Shown piece after piece: positions 20,015 through 29,898 of a stretch of 42,586 nucleotides of DNA. This stretch comes from Methyloceanibacter sp. Lineage in GTDB: Bacteria > Pseudomonadota > Alphaproteobacteria > Rhizobiales > Methyloligellaceae. Made by a program: the position numbers and the translations under genes. The first letter of the stretch is position 1, and each line of letters starts with the position of its first letter. The notes under the pieces are model-generated. The model saw only the letters and a program-made list of their open reading frames with translations, made no database searches and was not told the DNA's origin. Location: contig JARFRF010000100.1 in assembly GCA_029287395.1 (NCBI GenBank), positions 1 through 42,586 of the forward strand. The letters run 5' to 3'.

Positions 20015-20805
20015 GCGATGACGACGATATCAATGAGAGCAAGGCCCCGCTCATCGATCATCTGATCGAATTGAGACGGCGCCTTCTCTGGGCGTTGGCG
20101 GCGACCTTCGTGGCGTTCATCGTTTGCTTCTGGTTCGCTAAGCCCATCTACAGTCTCTTGCTGTGGCCGTATCGCTGGGCAGCCGGCGTGGATGCCCCGA
20201 TCGAGCTGATCTATACGGCACCACAAGAGTTCTTCTTCACCCAAGTGAAGCTGGCCCTCTTCGGGGCCGTCTTTTTTGCCTTCCCGGTGATCGCCTCGCA
20301 GCTCTATATGTTTGTGGCGCCGGGCCTTTATCGCAGCGAGCGCAAGGCATTCCTGCCGTTTCTTATCTTGACGCCCATCTTGTTTTTGATCGGGGCGGCG
20401 CTCGTCTATTTTGTGGCTATGCCGCTCGCCATGACGTTCTTCCTGTCCATGCAAGAGACGGGTGAGGACGGGGTGCAAATTCTCCTGACCGCCAAGGTCA
20501 GCGAGTATCTTTCTCTCATTATGATGCTGATCATTGGATTCGGCATTTGCTTTCAGCTGCCGGTGCTGCTCACGCTGCTGGCGCGCGCTGGCCTCGTTAG
20601 CTCTGACACGCTGAAATACTACCGCCGCCACGCTATTCTGGGTGTGTTCGTTGTGGCTGCGGTCCTGACGCCTCCAGATCCCGTTAGTCAGGTGGCCTTG
20701 GCGCTGCCCACACTGTTGCTCTACGAGGTTTCGATCTATGCCGTACGCATGGTCGAAAAGAAGCGGGCGGCAGCGGAGGCGCCATCGGCCGCACCCTCCA
20801 CATAG
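20011..20805 (+). CDS. tatC: Sec-independent protein translocase subunit TatC
   Basis: PLIDHLIELRRRLLWALAATFVAFIVCF...YTAPQEFFFTQVKLALFGAVFFAFPVIASQLYMFVAPGLYRSER. GTG start overlaps the tatB stop. Confidence 0.97.
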   Translation: MSDDDDINESKAPLIDHLIELRRRLLWALAATFVAFIVCFWFAKPIYSLLLWPYRWAAGVDAPIELIYTAPQEFFFTQVKLALFGAVFFAFPVIASQLYMFVAPGLYRSERKAFLPFLILTPILFLIGAALVYFVAMPLAMTFFLSMQETGEDGVQILLTAKVSEYLSLIMMLIIGFGICFQLPVLLTLLARAGLVSSDTLKYYRRHAILGVFVVAAVLTPPDPVSQVALALPTLLLYEVSIYAVRMVEKKRAAAEAPSAAPST

Positions 20806-20914
20806 GCCCGCGAGGGCCCAGCACTAACCTATAAGTCTGGCTGACAAGGCCGGATTCGGGGCTTATACGAGGGCGGCAGACAGACCCCGCCGACCACCCG
20901 AAAGAGATTTCACC

Positions 20915-22210
20915 GTGCTTGACATCAAATGGATACGCGAAAACCCCGACGCCTTCGTCGCTGGGCTTGAGAAGCGCAACTTCGAGCGCGCGCCCGCCGA
21001 AGTCTTGAATCAGATCCTCACCTTGGATTCGCAACGCCGCGAAACGATTCAGCAATTGCAGGAAAAGCAGGCCTACGCCAACACGACCTCAAAGGCGATT
21101 GGACTAGCGATCGGCGCTGGCGACCGCTCGAAAGCCGACGCCCTTAAGGAGAAGGTGGCGGGTCTCAAAGAAACGATCCAGCGAGACGAAGAGAATGAGC
21201 GTGCCTGGGACCAGGCCCTGCGCGATCTCCTGGCGGGTATCCCCAATATGCCGGCGGACGACGTCCCAGTCGGGCCTGACGAGGACGCTAATGTGGAACT
21301 TCGCAAAGTCGGTGACATCCCAACCTTCAACTTCGAACCCAAGCAGCATTTCGAACTCGGTGAGGCGCTAGGCCTTATGGACTTCGAGACGGCGGCTAAA
21401 CTGTCGGGTTCGCGCTTTGTGGTGCTGACGGGAGCTCTTGCCCGGCTCGAGCGGGCGTTGAGCCAATTTATGCTCGACCTCCATACGTCCGAACACGACT
21501 ACACTGAAGTGAACCCGCCGCTGCTCGTGCGCGACGACACTATGTTTGGCACTGCGCAACTGCCGAAGTTCGAAGAGGATCAGTTTCCTGCAGGACAGGG
21601 ATATTGGCTCATCCCCACCGCCGAAGTGCCGCTGACAAATTTGGTGCGAGACTCAATCCAAGACGAGGCCGACCTTCCAATGCGCGTGACGGCGGGTACG
21701 GCGTGTTTCCGTGCCGAAGCCGGTGCCGCGGGTCGCGATACGCGCGGCATGATCCGCCAGCATCAATTCACAAAAGTGGAGCTGGTCTCGATCACGACGC
21801 CCGAACAGTCCGCCGAAGAACACGAGCGCATGACGGCTTCCGCCGAGTCCGTGCTGCGGAAGCTCGGGCTGCCGTATCGTGTCGTTGTGTTGTCGACCGG
21901 TGACATGGGCTTCTCAGCGCAGAAGACCTATGACATCGAGGTATGGTTGCCAGGGCAGGGGATGTATCGCGAAATTTCGTCGTGCTCGGTCTGCAGCGAT
22001 TTCCAGGCTCGCCGCATGGGCGCGCGCTATCGCCCGGCTGACTCGAAAACCCCACGCCTGGTGCATACGTTGAATGGCTCTGGTGTGGCGGTGGGCCGCG
22101 CTCTCATCGCCGTTATGGAGAACTACCAAGACGCTGATGGCGGCATCCGGGTGCCAGACGTCCTTCATCCTTACATGGGCGGGCTCGCCAAAATTATGCC
22201 GTCCGCCTGA
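20915..22210 (+). CDS. serS: Serine--tRNA ligase
   Basis: [23 protein letters not shown]...; motif 2 [27 protein letters not shown]; motif 3 [19 protein letters not shown]. Confidence 0.97.
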   Translation: MLDIKWIRENPDAFVAGLEKRNFERAPAEVLNQILTLDSQRRETIQQLQEKQAYANTTSKAIGLAIGAGDRSKADALKEKVAGLKETIQRDEENERAWDQALRDLLAGIPNMPADDVPVGPDEDANVELRKVGDIPTFNFEPKQHFELGEALGLMDFETAAKLSGSRFVVLTGALARLERALSQFMLDLHTSEHDYTEVNPPLLVRDDTMFGTAQLPKFEEDQFPAGQGYWLIPTAEVPLTNLVRDSIQDEADLPMRVTAGTACFRAEAGAAGRDTRGMIRQHQFTKVELVSITTPEQSAEEHERMTASAESVLRKLGLPYRVVVLSTGDMGFSAQKTYDIEVWLPGQGMYREISSCSVCSDFQARRMGARYRPADSKTPRLVHTLNGSGVAVGRALIAVMENYQDADGGIRVPDVLHPYMGGLAKIMPSA

Positions 22211-22257
22211 TTCAAACACCCAGCAAATTTCTTGAAGACCCCGAAACGACCCGAAGA

Positions 22258-23031
22258 ATGCGCATTCTGATCACCAACGACGATGGTATCGAAGCCGCCG
22301 GTCTCGACGTGCTGGAAAAGATCGCGACGGACTTGACAGACGACGTTTGGGTTGTGGCGCCAGAGACGGATAACAGCGGCGCCTCTCACTCATTGACCCT
22401 CGCGGAGCCGTTGCGGATGCGCGAGCTCGGCAAGCGCCGCTACGCCGTCAAAGGGACCCCGACAGACTGCGTGATCATGGGCGTGCGCTATCTTCTCAAG
22501 GATGAGCCCCCAGACCTTGTGCTGTCGGGTGTCAATCGAGGTCAGAACCTGGCCGACGATGTGAACTACTCCGGAACCGTTGCCGGGGCTATTGAGGGGT
22601 CGCTTCTCGGCGTGCCGTCCATCGCTATGAGCCAGGCACTCAACAACTACGATATCGGTATTCCGCCATGGGACACGCCCATGGTTCACGGCGCAGAACT
22701 TGTACGGAAGCTTTTGGCTGCCGGTTGGCCGAAAGGGACGGTCATAAACGTGAACTTCCCCGACTGCCATCCCGATCAGGTGAAGGGCGTAGCCGCTACG
22801 GTGCAGGGACTCCGCGATACGGAGCTGCTCGATATCGACGATCGTATGGATACGCGCGGGAAGGCCTACTACTGGATCGGCATCGCCAAACGCGGGCCCA
22901 ACCCGCCCAAAGGTTCCGACCTGTGGGCCGTGCGCTCCAATCTGATCTCCGTGACCCCGCTGTGCCTCGATTTTACCGATCGCGGGGCGCTCGAAGACCT
23001 GGCTTCCGTCCTGGAAGAAGAGGATAATTAG
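22258..23031 (+). CDS. surE: 5'/3'-nucleotidase SurE
   Basis: MRILITNDDGIEAAGLDVLEKIA..., APETDNSGASHSLTL, SGVNRGQNLADDVNYSGTVAGA. Confidence 0.97.
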   Translation: MRILITNDDGIEAAGLDVLEKIATDLTDDVWVVAPETDNSGASHSLTLAEPLRMRELGKRRYAVKGTPTDCVIMGVRYLLKDEPPDLVLSGVNRGQNLADDVNYSGTVAGAIEGSLLGVPSIAMSQALNNYDIGIPPWDTPMVHGAELVRKLLAAGWPKGTVINVNFPDCHPDQVKGVAATVQGLRDTELLDIDDRMDTRGKAYYWIGIAKRGPNPPKGSDLWAVRSNLISVTPLCLDFTDRGALEDLASVLEEEDN

Positions 23032-23105
23032 TCCTAGCGCTGCCGTTCTACTCCCTGTTCGGTAATGTCAGAATCGGCCGATAATGTACTTCCAAGACGG
23101 TTGGG

Positions 23106-23777
23106 GTGACACGGACCCTGGTAGCGGGCATGGAAAGTCAGGAAGCGCAAAATCAGATTGGGCTCATCATGCAGCTTCGACGGCGCGGCATTCGCGACGC
23201 AAACGTATTGCGTGCGATGGAGCGCATCCCGCGCGAGGTGTTTGTGGACGATGCGTTCTCGGAGCACGCCTACCAAGATATTGCGCTGCCCATCGATTGC
23301 GGACAAACAATTTCCCAGCCTTACGTCGTCGCATACATGACGGAGAAATTGGACCTCAAACCGACCCACAAGGTGCTCGAGATCGGGACGGGGTCAGGGT
23401 ACCAGGCCGCGATCCTCTCGCAGCTTTGCCGGCGGGTTTATTCAATCGAACGCTGGCGCGAGCTTCAGAAGGCGGCCGAGGCGCGCCTCGCCAAGCTCAA
23501 GATTACCAATGTCACGACGATCATTGGCGATGGATGGTTGGGCTGGCCCCCCCAAGCGCCCTTTGACCGCATCATCGTAACCGCCGCGGGGCTCGATGCG
23601 CCTGCCGCCTTGCTCGATCAGCTCAAGGACGGTGGACGCATGATTATTCCCCTTGGAGAGACGCGCGATACGCAGCACCTCGTTCAGATCGACAAAACCC
23701 CGGAAGGGCTCGTCGAGACGCCGCTTTTGCCAGTCCGATTTGTGCCACTCGTCCATGGCCGGGTGAAACGAGATTGA
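23106..23777 (+). CDS. pcm: Protein-L-isoaspartate O-methyltransferase
   Basis: IPREVFVDDAFSEHAYQDIALPIDCGQTISQPYVVAYMTE, VLEIGTGSGYQAAILSQL. Real start may be the ATG at 23130. Confidence 0.94.
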   Translation: MTRTLVAGMESQEAQNQIGLIMQLRRRGIRDANVLRAMERIPREVFVDDAFSEHAYQDIALPIDCGQTISQPYVVAYMTEKLDLKPTHKVLEIGTGSGYQAAILSQLCRRVYSIERWRELQKAAEARLAKLKITNVTTIIGDGWLGWPPQAPFDRIIVTAAGLDAPAALLDQLKDGGRMIIPLGETRDTQHLVQIDKTPEGLVETPLLPVRFVPLVHGRVKRD

Positions 23778-23894
23778 AACGAAACGGCCTTTCGCAGTGC
23801 AACTTTCTGACCGTGCCGCGCTGCGCCTTAAACCCTTGTTTACTGCCGGCGCGCTTAACTAGGCCCATCGAGTATTGCGTGGGGGCCAGCGATT

Positions 23895-25022
23895 ATGCGC
23901 GTGGCAGTTGGACCGGTTTCCATCCGGGGATTTTCGTGCGCCATTTTGGCATTGGGGGCGGCGCTTGCCGCTGCAGGCTGTAGCGACGACTCTACGCGTT
24001 TCAATTATCCGTTGCTTGGCATGGGCGACTCCGGAGCGGCCGACCCCTCAACCACCGCATCGTTGCCGCCCAGCGGCGGATACGGCTCAGCTGCGCCGCA
24101 AACCGCGACTCGGACGGCTTCGTATCAGCCGCCACAGGATCAGTACTATAATTCGCAACCAGCGCCGGCTGCGCCCGCTCAAACCGTCAGCTATGCGTCG
24201 GGTCCACGCGTCACGGTGCAACAGGGCGATACGCTGAGCAGCTTGTCGCAGCAATACAGTGTCCCAATTGGAACGATCCAAGCGGCGAACAACCTGGCCG
24301 ACGCACGTCTGAGACCGGGACAGGTTCTTGTGATGCCGGGTGCAGACATGGCTGCGCCAACGCGGACCGCTGTGCTCACGCCGACCGTGCCCTCGGCGCC
24401 GCCGGCAGCTGCTGCGCCAGTGCCTGTGCAAACCACTCAACCGTCCAACGTTCCCGCCATTCCCGCGATGCCGGAGATGCCGGCACCGCGCAAGGTCACA
24501 ACGACGACCGTCGCCGCGCCTCCAGAAGGCACTGCATCGCAGCGGAGTCAAAGCTCGTCGAACGCCGCTGACGCTACTGCCGGCGTAACGAGCAACGGCC
24601 AACTTCCAACGCCTGAGCCGCTTTCAGGAAACAGCTTCCGTTGGCCCGTCAAAGGACCCATTATCTCCGGGTTCGGGACAATGCCCGATGGTGGGCACAA
24701 TGACGGCGTCGACATTTCGGTACCTCGGGGCACGCCGGTGAAAGCGGCGGAGAATGGCGTCGTGGCTTATGCGGGCAACGAGCTGAAGGGCTATGGGAAC
24801 CTGGTGCTGGTGCGCCACGCCAACAATTGGGTGTCGGCATATGCCAACAATGAGCGTGTTCTTGTGAAGCGTGGTGACAAGGTCTCGCGTGGACAGGTCA
24901 TCGCTAAGGCCGGAACTAGCGGATCTGTCACGGAACCTCAGGTTCACTTCGAGCTGCGTAAGGGCTCACGCCCTGTCGATCCGACCAAGTATATGAGCAG
25001 CATGTCGGCCCAAGCCGACTAA
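23895..25022 (+). CDS. LysM + M23 peptidase-domain lipoprotein (NlpD/EnvC-like)
   Basis: Lipobox ALAAAGC; LysM VTVQQGDTLSSLSQQYSVPIGTIQAANNLADARLRPGQVLVMP; M23 GHNDGVDISVPRGTPVKAAENGVVAYAGNELKGYGNLVLVRH...VHFELRKGSRPVDPTKYM. Confidence 0.93.
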   Translation: MRVAVGPVSIRGFSCAILALGAALAAAGCSDDSTRFNYPLLGMGDSGAADPSTTASLPPSGGYGSAAPQTATRTASYQPPQDQYYNSQPAPAAPAQTVSYASGPRVTVQQGDTLSSLSQQYSVPIGTIQAANNLADARLRPGQVLVMPGADMAAPTRTAVLTPTVPSAPPAAAAPVPVQTTQPSNVPAIPAMPEMPAPRKVTTTTVAAPPEGTASQRSQSSSNAADATAGVTSNGQLPTPEPLSGNSFRWPVKGPIISGFGTMPDGGHNDGVDISVPRGTPVKAAENGVVAYAGNELKGYGNLVLVRHANNWVSAYANNERVLVKRGDKVSRGQVIAKAGTSGSVTEPQVHFELRKGSRPVDPTKYMSSMSAQAD

Positions 25023-25040
25023 TCAGACCGCGCCCTGCAG

Positions 25041-25901
25041 TCAGTGGATTGATTTGCCAAGCCGACCTGCCAGGTCTTGAGTAAACTGCCAGGCGACTCG
25101 TCCCGAACGGCTACCACGCGTTGCCGCCCATTCAAGAGCTGATCCTTCAATGTCAGATTGAGACGCGTTCAGTCCATAATGGTTCGCGTAACCGCGAACC
25201 ATGGCGAGATAGTCGTCCTGACTGCATTGGTGAAAGCCAATCCAAAGACCAAACCTGTCGGACAAGGAAACCTTCTCTTCCACTGCTTCAGCTGGATTGA
25301 TCGCCGTTGAGGTTTCATTTTCGATCATCTCGCGTGGCATCAAGTGACGGCGGTTCGATGTGGCGTAGAGCACGGCGTTTTGGGGGCGCCCTTCAATACC
25401 GCCTTCGAGCACCGCCTTGAGCGATTTGTAGGAATTATCGACCGCTTCGAAGGAAAGGTCGTCACAGAAGAGAATGAAGCGATCGTTCGGCGCAGTCCGC
25501 AAACGGCTGAGGACTCGGGGGAGGGCTGCGATGTCCTCGCGGTGGATCTCAATCAGCTTTAGTCGAGGATGACCCTCGCATAGGGCTGAATGGGTTGCTT
25601 TGATTAGGGAACTCTTGCCCATGCCGCGCGCACCCCATAGAAGTGCGTTATTCGCCGGCAGTCCTCGCGCGAAGCGCTCAGTATTAGCCAACAACACGTC
25701 TTTGTTGCGGTCAACGCCCTTGAGGAGCGGTAGAGGCACACAGTTGACCACAGGTACGGGCATAAAGCTGGCTGTTTCGGCCTGAAACAGGAAAGCGCTT
25801 GCCGAGGAGAAGTCCGGGGTCGCGGCCTCAGGCGGTCCGAGCCGCTCCAGCCCACGCGCAATCCGCTCCAAAACGCGCGAAATGGGTTCCAGAAAGTTCA
25901 T
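25041..25901 (-). CDS. DUF815-type P-loop ATPase
   Basis: GLPANNALLWGARGMGKSSLIKATHSAL (Walker A), ILFCDDLSFE (Walker B), YATSNRRHLMPREMIEN. Start set to MNFLEPISRVLERIA (25901) rather than 26087. Confidence 0.88.
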   Translation of the reverse strand: MNFLEPISRVLERIARGLERLGPPEAATPDFSSASAFLFQAETASFMPVPVVNCVPLPLLKGVDRNKDVLLANTERFARGLPANNALLWGARGMGKSSLIKATHSALCEGHPRLKLIEIHREDIAALPRVLSRLRTAPNDRFILFCDDLSFEAVDNSYKSLKAVLEGGIEGRPQNAVLYATSNRRHLMPREMIENETSTAINPAEAVEEKVSLSDRFGLWIGFHQCSQDDYLAMVRGYANHYGLNASQSDIEGSALEWAATRGSRSGRVAWQFTQDLAGRLGKSIH

Positions 25902-26038
25902 CAGGGCCCCGTTGCAAAGGCGTGCAGGCACAGTATAGTCGCGCAGAATTGCGCTGGAGCCGTTTCGCACCAATGAATGTGAGACACGCCAAATCGGCCA
26001 ATTCCGGCAATCCTTAAGCCAACCGGGAGAGACGAGCA

Positions 26039-26386
26039 ATGGATGGTTTTGCCTACGCGCAAGCAGGTGGAGGCGGTATGGAGGCACTCAATAGCCTGCT
26101 CATCCCGACCATTCTGATCATCGGCATCATGTATTTTCTGATGATCCGGCCTCAACAAAAGCGGATGAAAGAACATCGCGCGATGATCGAGGCAATCCGC
26201 CGGGGCGATACGGTGGTGACGTCCGGTGGTATCATTGGCAAGGTAACGAAGGCCGACGATAGTGAACTACATGTCGAAGTGGCCGACGGCGTTCGGATTA
26301 AGGTCCTTCGAACATCAATCTCTGAAGTGCGGGGCAAGGGCGACACCGCGGCTTCGGCGAAGACTGAGTCGAAGGCGGCCGAGTAG
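26039..26386 (+). CDS. yajC: Preprotein translocase subunit YajC
   Basis: LLIPTILIIGIMYFLMIRPQQKRMKEHRAMIEAIRRGDTVVTSGGIIGKV. Confidence 0.96.
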   Translation: MDGFAYAQAGGGGMEALNSLLIPTILIIGIMYFLMIRPQQKRMKEHRAMIEAIRRGDTVVTSGGIIGKVTKADDSELHVEVADGVRIKVLRTSISEVRGKGDTAASAKTESKAAE

Positions 26387-26434
26387 AGGCTAATTCGAAG
26401 AACCGTCGACTGATCGGGAGTTTCAAATCCGGTA

Positions 26435-28048
26435 ATGCTGCATTTCCAAAGGTGGAAGGTGATACTCGTCGGCGCGATCGTGTTCGCCGGTTTTGTCTTC
26501 GCAGCACCTAACCTATTTCCATCCTCGGCTTTGCATGGACTGCCCAGCTGGGTTCCACATAAGCAGGTTAATCTTGGGCTGGACTTGCAAGGCGGCGCGC
26601 ACTTGCTCTACCGCATCGACGAAACGGAGCTCGTCGACGATTGGCTTGGCACAATCCGGGGCGACGTGCGTGAAACCTTGCGCGGCAACCGTATTGGGTA
26701 TCTGGACCTCAACCAAAACCTTGCGGCGCGCTCGGTCTCCGTTCGCATACGAAAGCCGGAGGATGTTGAAAAGGCATTTGCGGATTTGAAAGAGCTCGCG
26801 GTGCCTGTGGGCAGTGATGTGTTCGGCGGCTTCTCCGGCAACGATATCGAGGTCACCCGGAGGGCTGACAAGATCACGCTGACAGCCACGGAAGTTGGAT
26901 TGAATGAACGCATTAGTTCTGCAATCCAGGCTTCAATTGAGACCATCCGTCGCCGCGTGGATGCCTTCGGCACAACGGAACCGAGCATCCAGCGGGAGGG
27001 CCGGGATCGCATTCTCGTCCAAGTCCCGGGTGTCTCGGATGTGCAGCGACTAAAGGGTTTGATCGGCGAAACGGGTAAGCTTGAGTTCAAGATGGTTGAC
27101 GCTTCGGCCAATGCAGCGGAAGTCGCCATCAGTAAGAAGCTCCCTCCTGGCACCGAGCTTCTGTATTCGGAAGATGAGCCACCCGTTCCCTACGTGTTGA
27201 AGGACCGCGTGTTGGTTAGCGGCGAGAGCCTCGTCGACTCTCAGCCGGGCTTCGACGCACGCAATGGTGAGCCCGTTGTTAATTTCCGTTTCGACGCGAC
27301 CGGCGCCAAGCGGTTCGGCCGCGCAACGCAAGACAATGTAGGGCTACCCTTCGCCATTATTCTCGACAACAAGGTGATCTCGGCTCCGGTCATTCGTGAA
27401 CCCATCTTGGGCGGCTCGGGGCAGATCAGCGGCAACTTCACTGTCCAGGAGGCGAACGACCTTGCAGTGCTCCTGCGTTCCGGCGCGCTTCCGGCCAAGC
27501 TCAGCGTGATCGAGGAACGCTCCGTTGGCGCAAGCCTCGGCGCCGACTCTATCGACAGCGGTCAGAAAGCGGCCATCGCAGGTATGATCCTCGTGGTCTT
27601 GTTCATGTTTGCCGCCTACGGACTATTTGGCATATTTGCCAACATCGCCCTGCTCGTGAATGTTGCACTAATCTTTGCGGTGCTGTCGCTTATGGGAGCG
27701 ACACTGACGCTACCGGGCATCGCCGGCATCGTGCTCGTTATTGGTATCGCCGTGGATGCGAATGTGCTCATTAATGAGCGTATCCGTGAAGAGATCAGGG
27801 CAGGTAAGTCACCCATCGCTGCCGTCGACTCCGGCTATTCGCGCGCGCTCATCGCGATCATCGACTCGAACGTTACGACGCTGATCGCAGTGCTTGTGCT
27901 GTTCTGGCTCGGCTCCGGTCCTATCCGAGGCTTTGCCGTCACGCTGACAATCGGTGTGCTTGCCTCGATGTTCACTGCCGTGACTGTTACGCGCATGTTG
28001 GTTGCTGGATGGCTGCGATGGAAGCGGCCCAAAGAACTCCCGCTTTAG
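26435..28048 (+). CDS. secD: Protein translocase subunit SecD
   Basis: KQVNLGLDLQGGAHLLYRID, RRRVDAFGTTEPSIQREGRDRILVQVPG, GIAGIVLVIGIAVDANVLINERIREEIR. Confidence 0.97.
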   Translation: MLHFQRWKVILVGAIVFAGFVFAAPNLFPSSALHGLPSWVPHKQVNLGLDLQGGAHLLYRIDETELVDDWLGTIRGDVRETLRGNRIGYLDLNQNLAARSVSVRIRKPEDVEKAFADLKELAVPVGSDVFGGFSGNDIEVTRRADKITLTATEVGLNERISSAIQASIETIRRRVDAFGTTEPSIQREGRDRILVQVPGVSDVQRLKGLIGETGKLEFKMVDASANAAEVAISKKLPPGTELLYSEDEPPVPYVLKDRVLVSGESLVDSQPGFDARNGEPVVNFRFDATGAKRFGRATQDNVGLPFAIILDNKVISAPVIREPILGGSGQISGNFTVQEANDLAVLLRSGALPAKLSVIEERSVGASLGADSIDSGQKAAIAGMILVVLFMFAAYGLFGIFANIALLVNVALIFAVLSLMGATLTLPGIAGIVLVIGIAVDANVLINERIREEIRAGKSPIAAVDSGYSRALIAIIDSNVTTLIAVLVLFWLGSGPIRGFAVTLTIGVLASMFTAVTVTRMLVAGWLRWKRPKELPL

Positions 28049-28059
28049 AGGAATTGCGC

Positions 28060-29028
28060 ATGTTTCGCGGCATCAAATTCGTTCCGTCGGATACAAAAAT
28101 CGACTTTGTTAGCCAACGCGTCATCTCGTGGTTCGTCTCCGCCTTTCTGACGGTCGTGCCCCTCGTGCTGGTCGCCACAATCGGTCTCAACATGGGTATC
28201 GATTTCCAAGGCGGAACGCTCATCGAGATTAAGACTAAAGAGAACCCAGCCCAGCTGGCGGAGATTCGAGGAAAGATAAGCGACCTTGGTCTTGGAGAAG
28301 TTCAGATCCAAGAGTTTGGCGAGCCTGATGAGGTGCTAATCCGGATCGCTTCACAACCGACCGAGGAAGAGCAACAGGCCTCTATTGCTAAGGTCAAAGA
28401 GGCGCTTGGAGATAGCGTCGAATATCGGCGCACCGAGATTGTGGGACCAACGATTTCGTCCGAGTTGATCGCAGGGGGTACGCTGGCGGTCGTGGTGGCG
28501 ATGATCGGCATCATGATCTATGTGTGGTTCCGCTTCGAATGGCAGTTCGCTGTGGCCGCGGTTGCTTCACTGGTTCATGACGTTACGGCCACTATTGGCC
28601 TCTACGCTGTCATGCAGCTTGAGTTTAACGTCTCGAGTATCGCCGCGATCCTCACAATTATCGGCTACTCCCTGAACGATAAGGTCGTGATCTTCGACCG
28701 GATCCGGGAAAACCTGAGGAAGTACAAGCGTATGCCGCTGGTCGAACTCCTTGATCGTTCGATCAACGAGATGCTGTCGCGTGCCATTCTGACTCACGTC
28801 ACGACACTGCTTGCTATGATGCCGTTTCTCTTCTTCGGCGGCGAAGCGATCTATGGCTTCGCGATCGCAATGTGCTTCGGCATTATTGTCGGCGCGTACT
28901 CTTCGATCTTTGTCGCTTCGCCGATGCAGCTCATTCTTGGCGTGCAACGGGAAGCCTGGTCCGGAAGCACGAGTTCAGCCAAAAGTACCGCAGGTAAGGG
29001 TAAGGCAGAGGCGGCAGCCCGAGCGTGA
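28060..29028 (+). CDS. secF: Protein translocase subunit SecF
   Basis: GLNMGIDFQGGTLIEIK, AAILTIIGYSLNDKVVIFDRIRENLRKY. ATG at 28060 (MFRGIKFVPSDTKIDF) preferred over 28009. Confidence 0.96.
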   Translation: MFRGIKFVPSDTKIDFVSQRVISWFVSAFLTVVPLVLVATIGLNMGIDFQGGTLIEIKTKENPAQLAEIRGKISDLGLGEVQIQEFGEPDEVLIRIASQPTEEEQQASIAKVKEALGDSVEYRRTEIVGPTISSELIAGGTLAVVVAMIGIMIYVWFRFEWQFAVAAVASLVHDVTATIGLYAVMQLEFNVSSIAAILTIIGYSLNDKVVIFDRIRENLRKYKRMPLVELLDRSINEMLSRAILTHVTTLLAMMPFLFFGGEAIYGFAIAMCFGIIVGAYSSIFVASPMQLILGVQREAWSGSTSSAKSTAGKGKAEAAARA

Positions 29029-29043
29029 GTTTGAGGTCATGCC

Positions 29044-29895
29044 GTGAACGAACGGGAGCGAGCGGCGACTGTCCAGCGGATGGCCCGCAAAGCAGACCTT
29101 GATCGCGCGATCGCCGCGCTCTTTGCTCCAACAGCGGTCCGCCATGATCTCTTCGCACTCTTTGCCCTGAACGGGGAACTGGCCCGTATCGCAGACCAGG
29201 TGAGCGAGCCCGGACTCGGGGAGATCCGGCTCCAATGGTGGCGCGATGCTCTTGAGCGCGCAGAAGCGGGGGAGACAACAGGTCACCCCGTCGCCGACGC
29301 CTTCGGAGACTTGCTAGCGCGCCGCGATCTCTCTCGAGAGCGTATCGCGGGGTTGATCGATGCGCGCAGTTTCGATATTGGCGAGACCGTCATGCCCGAC
29401 AGCCGCACTTTGGACGCTTACCTCTTCGATACGACCGGTGGCCTCTTTGCTCTGGCAGCGGAGATTGTGGGCGCCGAAGGGGAAAACCAGGGGATCATTG
29501 CGCAAGCGGCTGGGCGGGCCTATGGGCTGGTGCGGGTTATGCGAAGCCTGCCGATTCTCGCGGCAAAAGGGCGAACGTACTTGGCCGCTGATGCGTTAGA
29601 AGCTGTGGGCACGACCCCAGCGGATATCTTTTCCGGTGAGGTCAAACCAGGACTCAAGACACTTCTCGCCGGTATGCGTGAGGAGGCGCGCTCAGCGCTT
29701 GAGGAAGCAAGGTTCCACCTTTACGGCCAGGGTATGAAAGGCACCGGGCTCGACGAGGCGGGACAGACGGCATATCTGCCGCTCGCATTGGTCGAACCCT
29801 ATCTCACCGCGCTTGCCAAGGTTGAAGATCCGCTGCATGACATCGCGCGCATCAACCCGCTTTATCGTCTTTGGCGTCTCGTGCGCGCGAAGTAG
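29044..29895 (+). CDS. Squalene/phytoene synthase-fold protein, NDUFAF6-like
   Basis: DLFALFALNGELARIADQVSEPGLGEIRLQWWRDALERA; ALVEPYLTALAKVEDPLHDIARINPLYRLWRL. Confidence 0.82.
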   Translation: MNERERAATVQRMARKADLDRAIAALFAPTAVRHDLFALFALNGELARIADQVSEPGLGEIRLQWWRDALERAEAGETTGHPVADAFGDLLARRDLSRERIAGLIDARSFDIGETVMPDSRTLDAYLFDTTGGLFALAAEIVGAEGENQGIIAQAAGRAYGLVRVMRSLPILAAKGRTYLAADALEAVGTTPADIFSGEVKPGLKTLLAGMREEARSALEEARFHLYGQGMKGTGLDEAGQTAYLPLALVEPYLTALAKVEDPLHDIARINPLYRLWRLVRAK

Positions 29896-29898
29896 ACA

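Noticed and set aside
19651-20631. 326-aa minus-strand ORF opposite tatB/tatC
   Set aside because: Composition is an antisense artefact (His/Arg/Glu-rich); tatB and tatC are clear.
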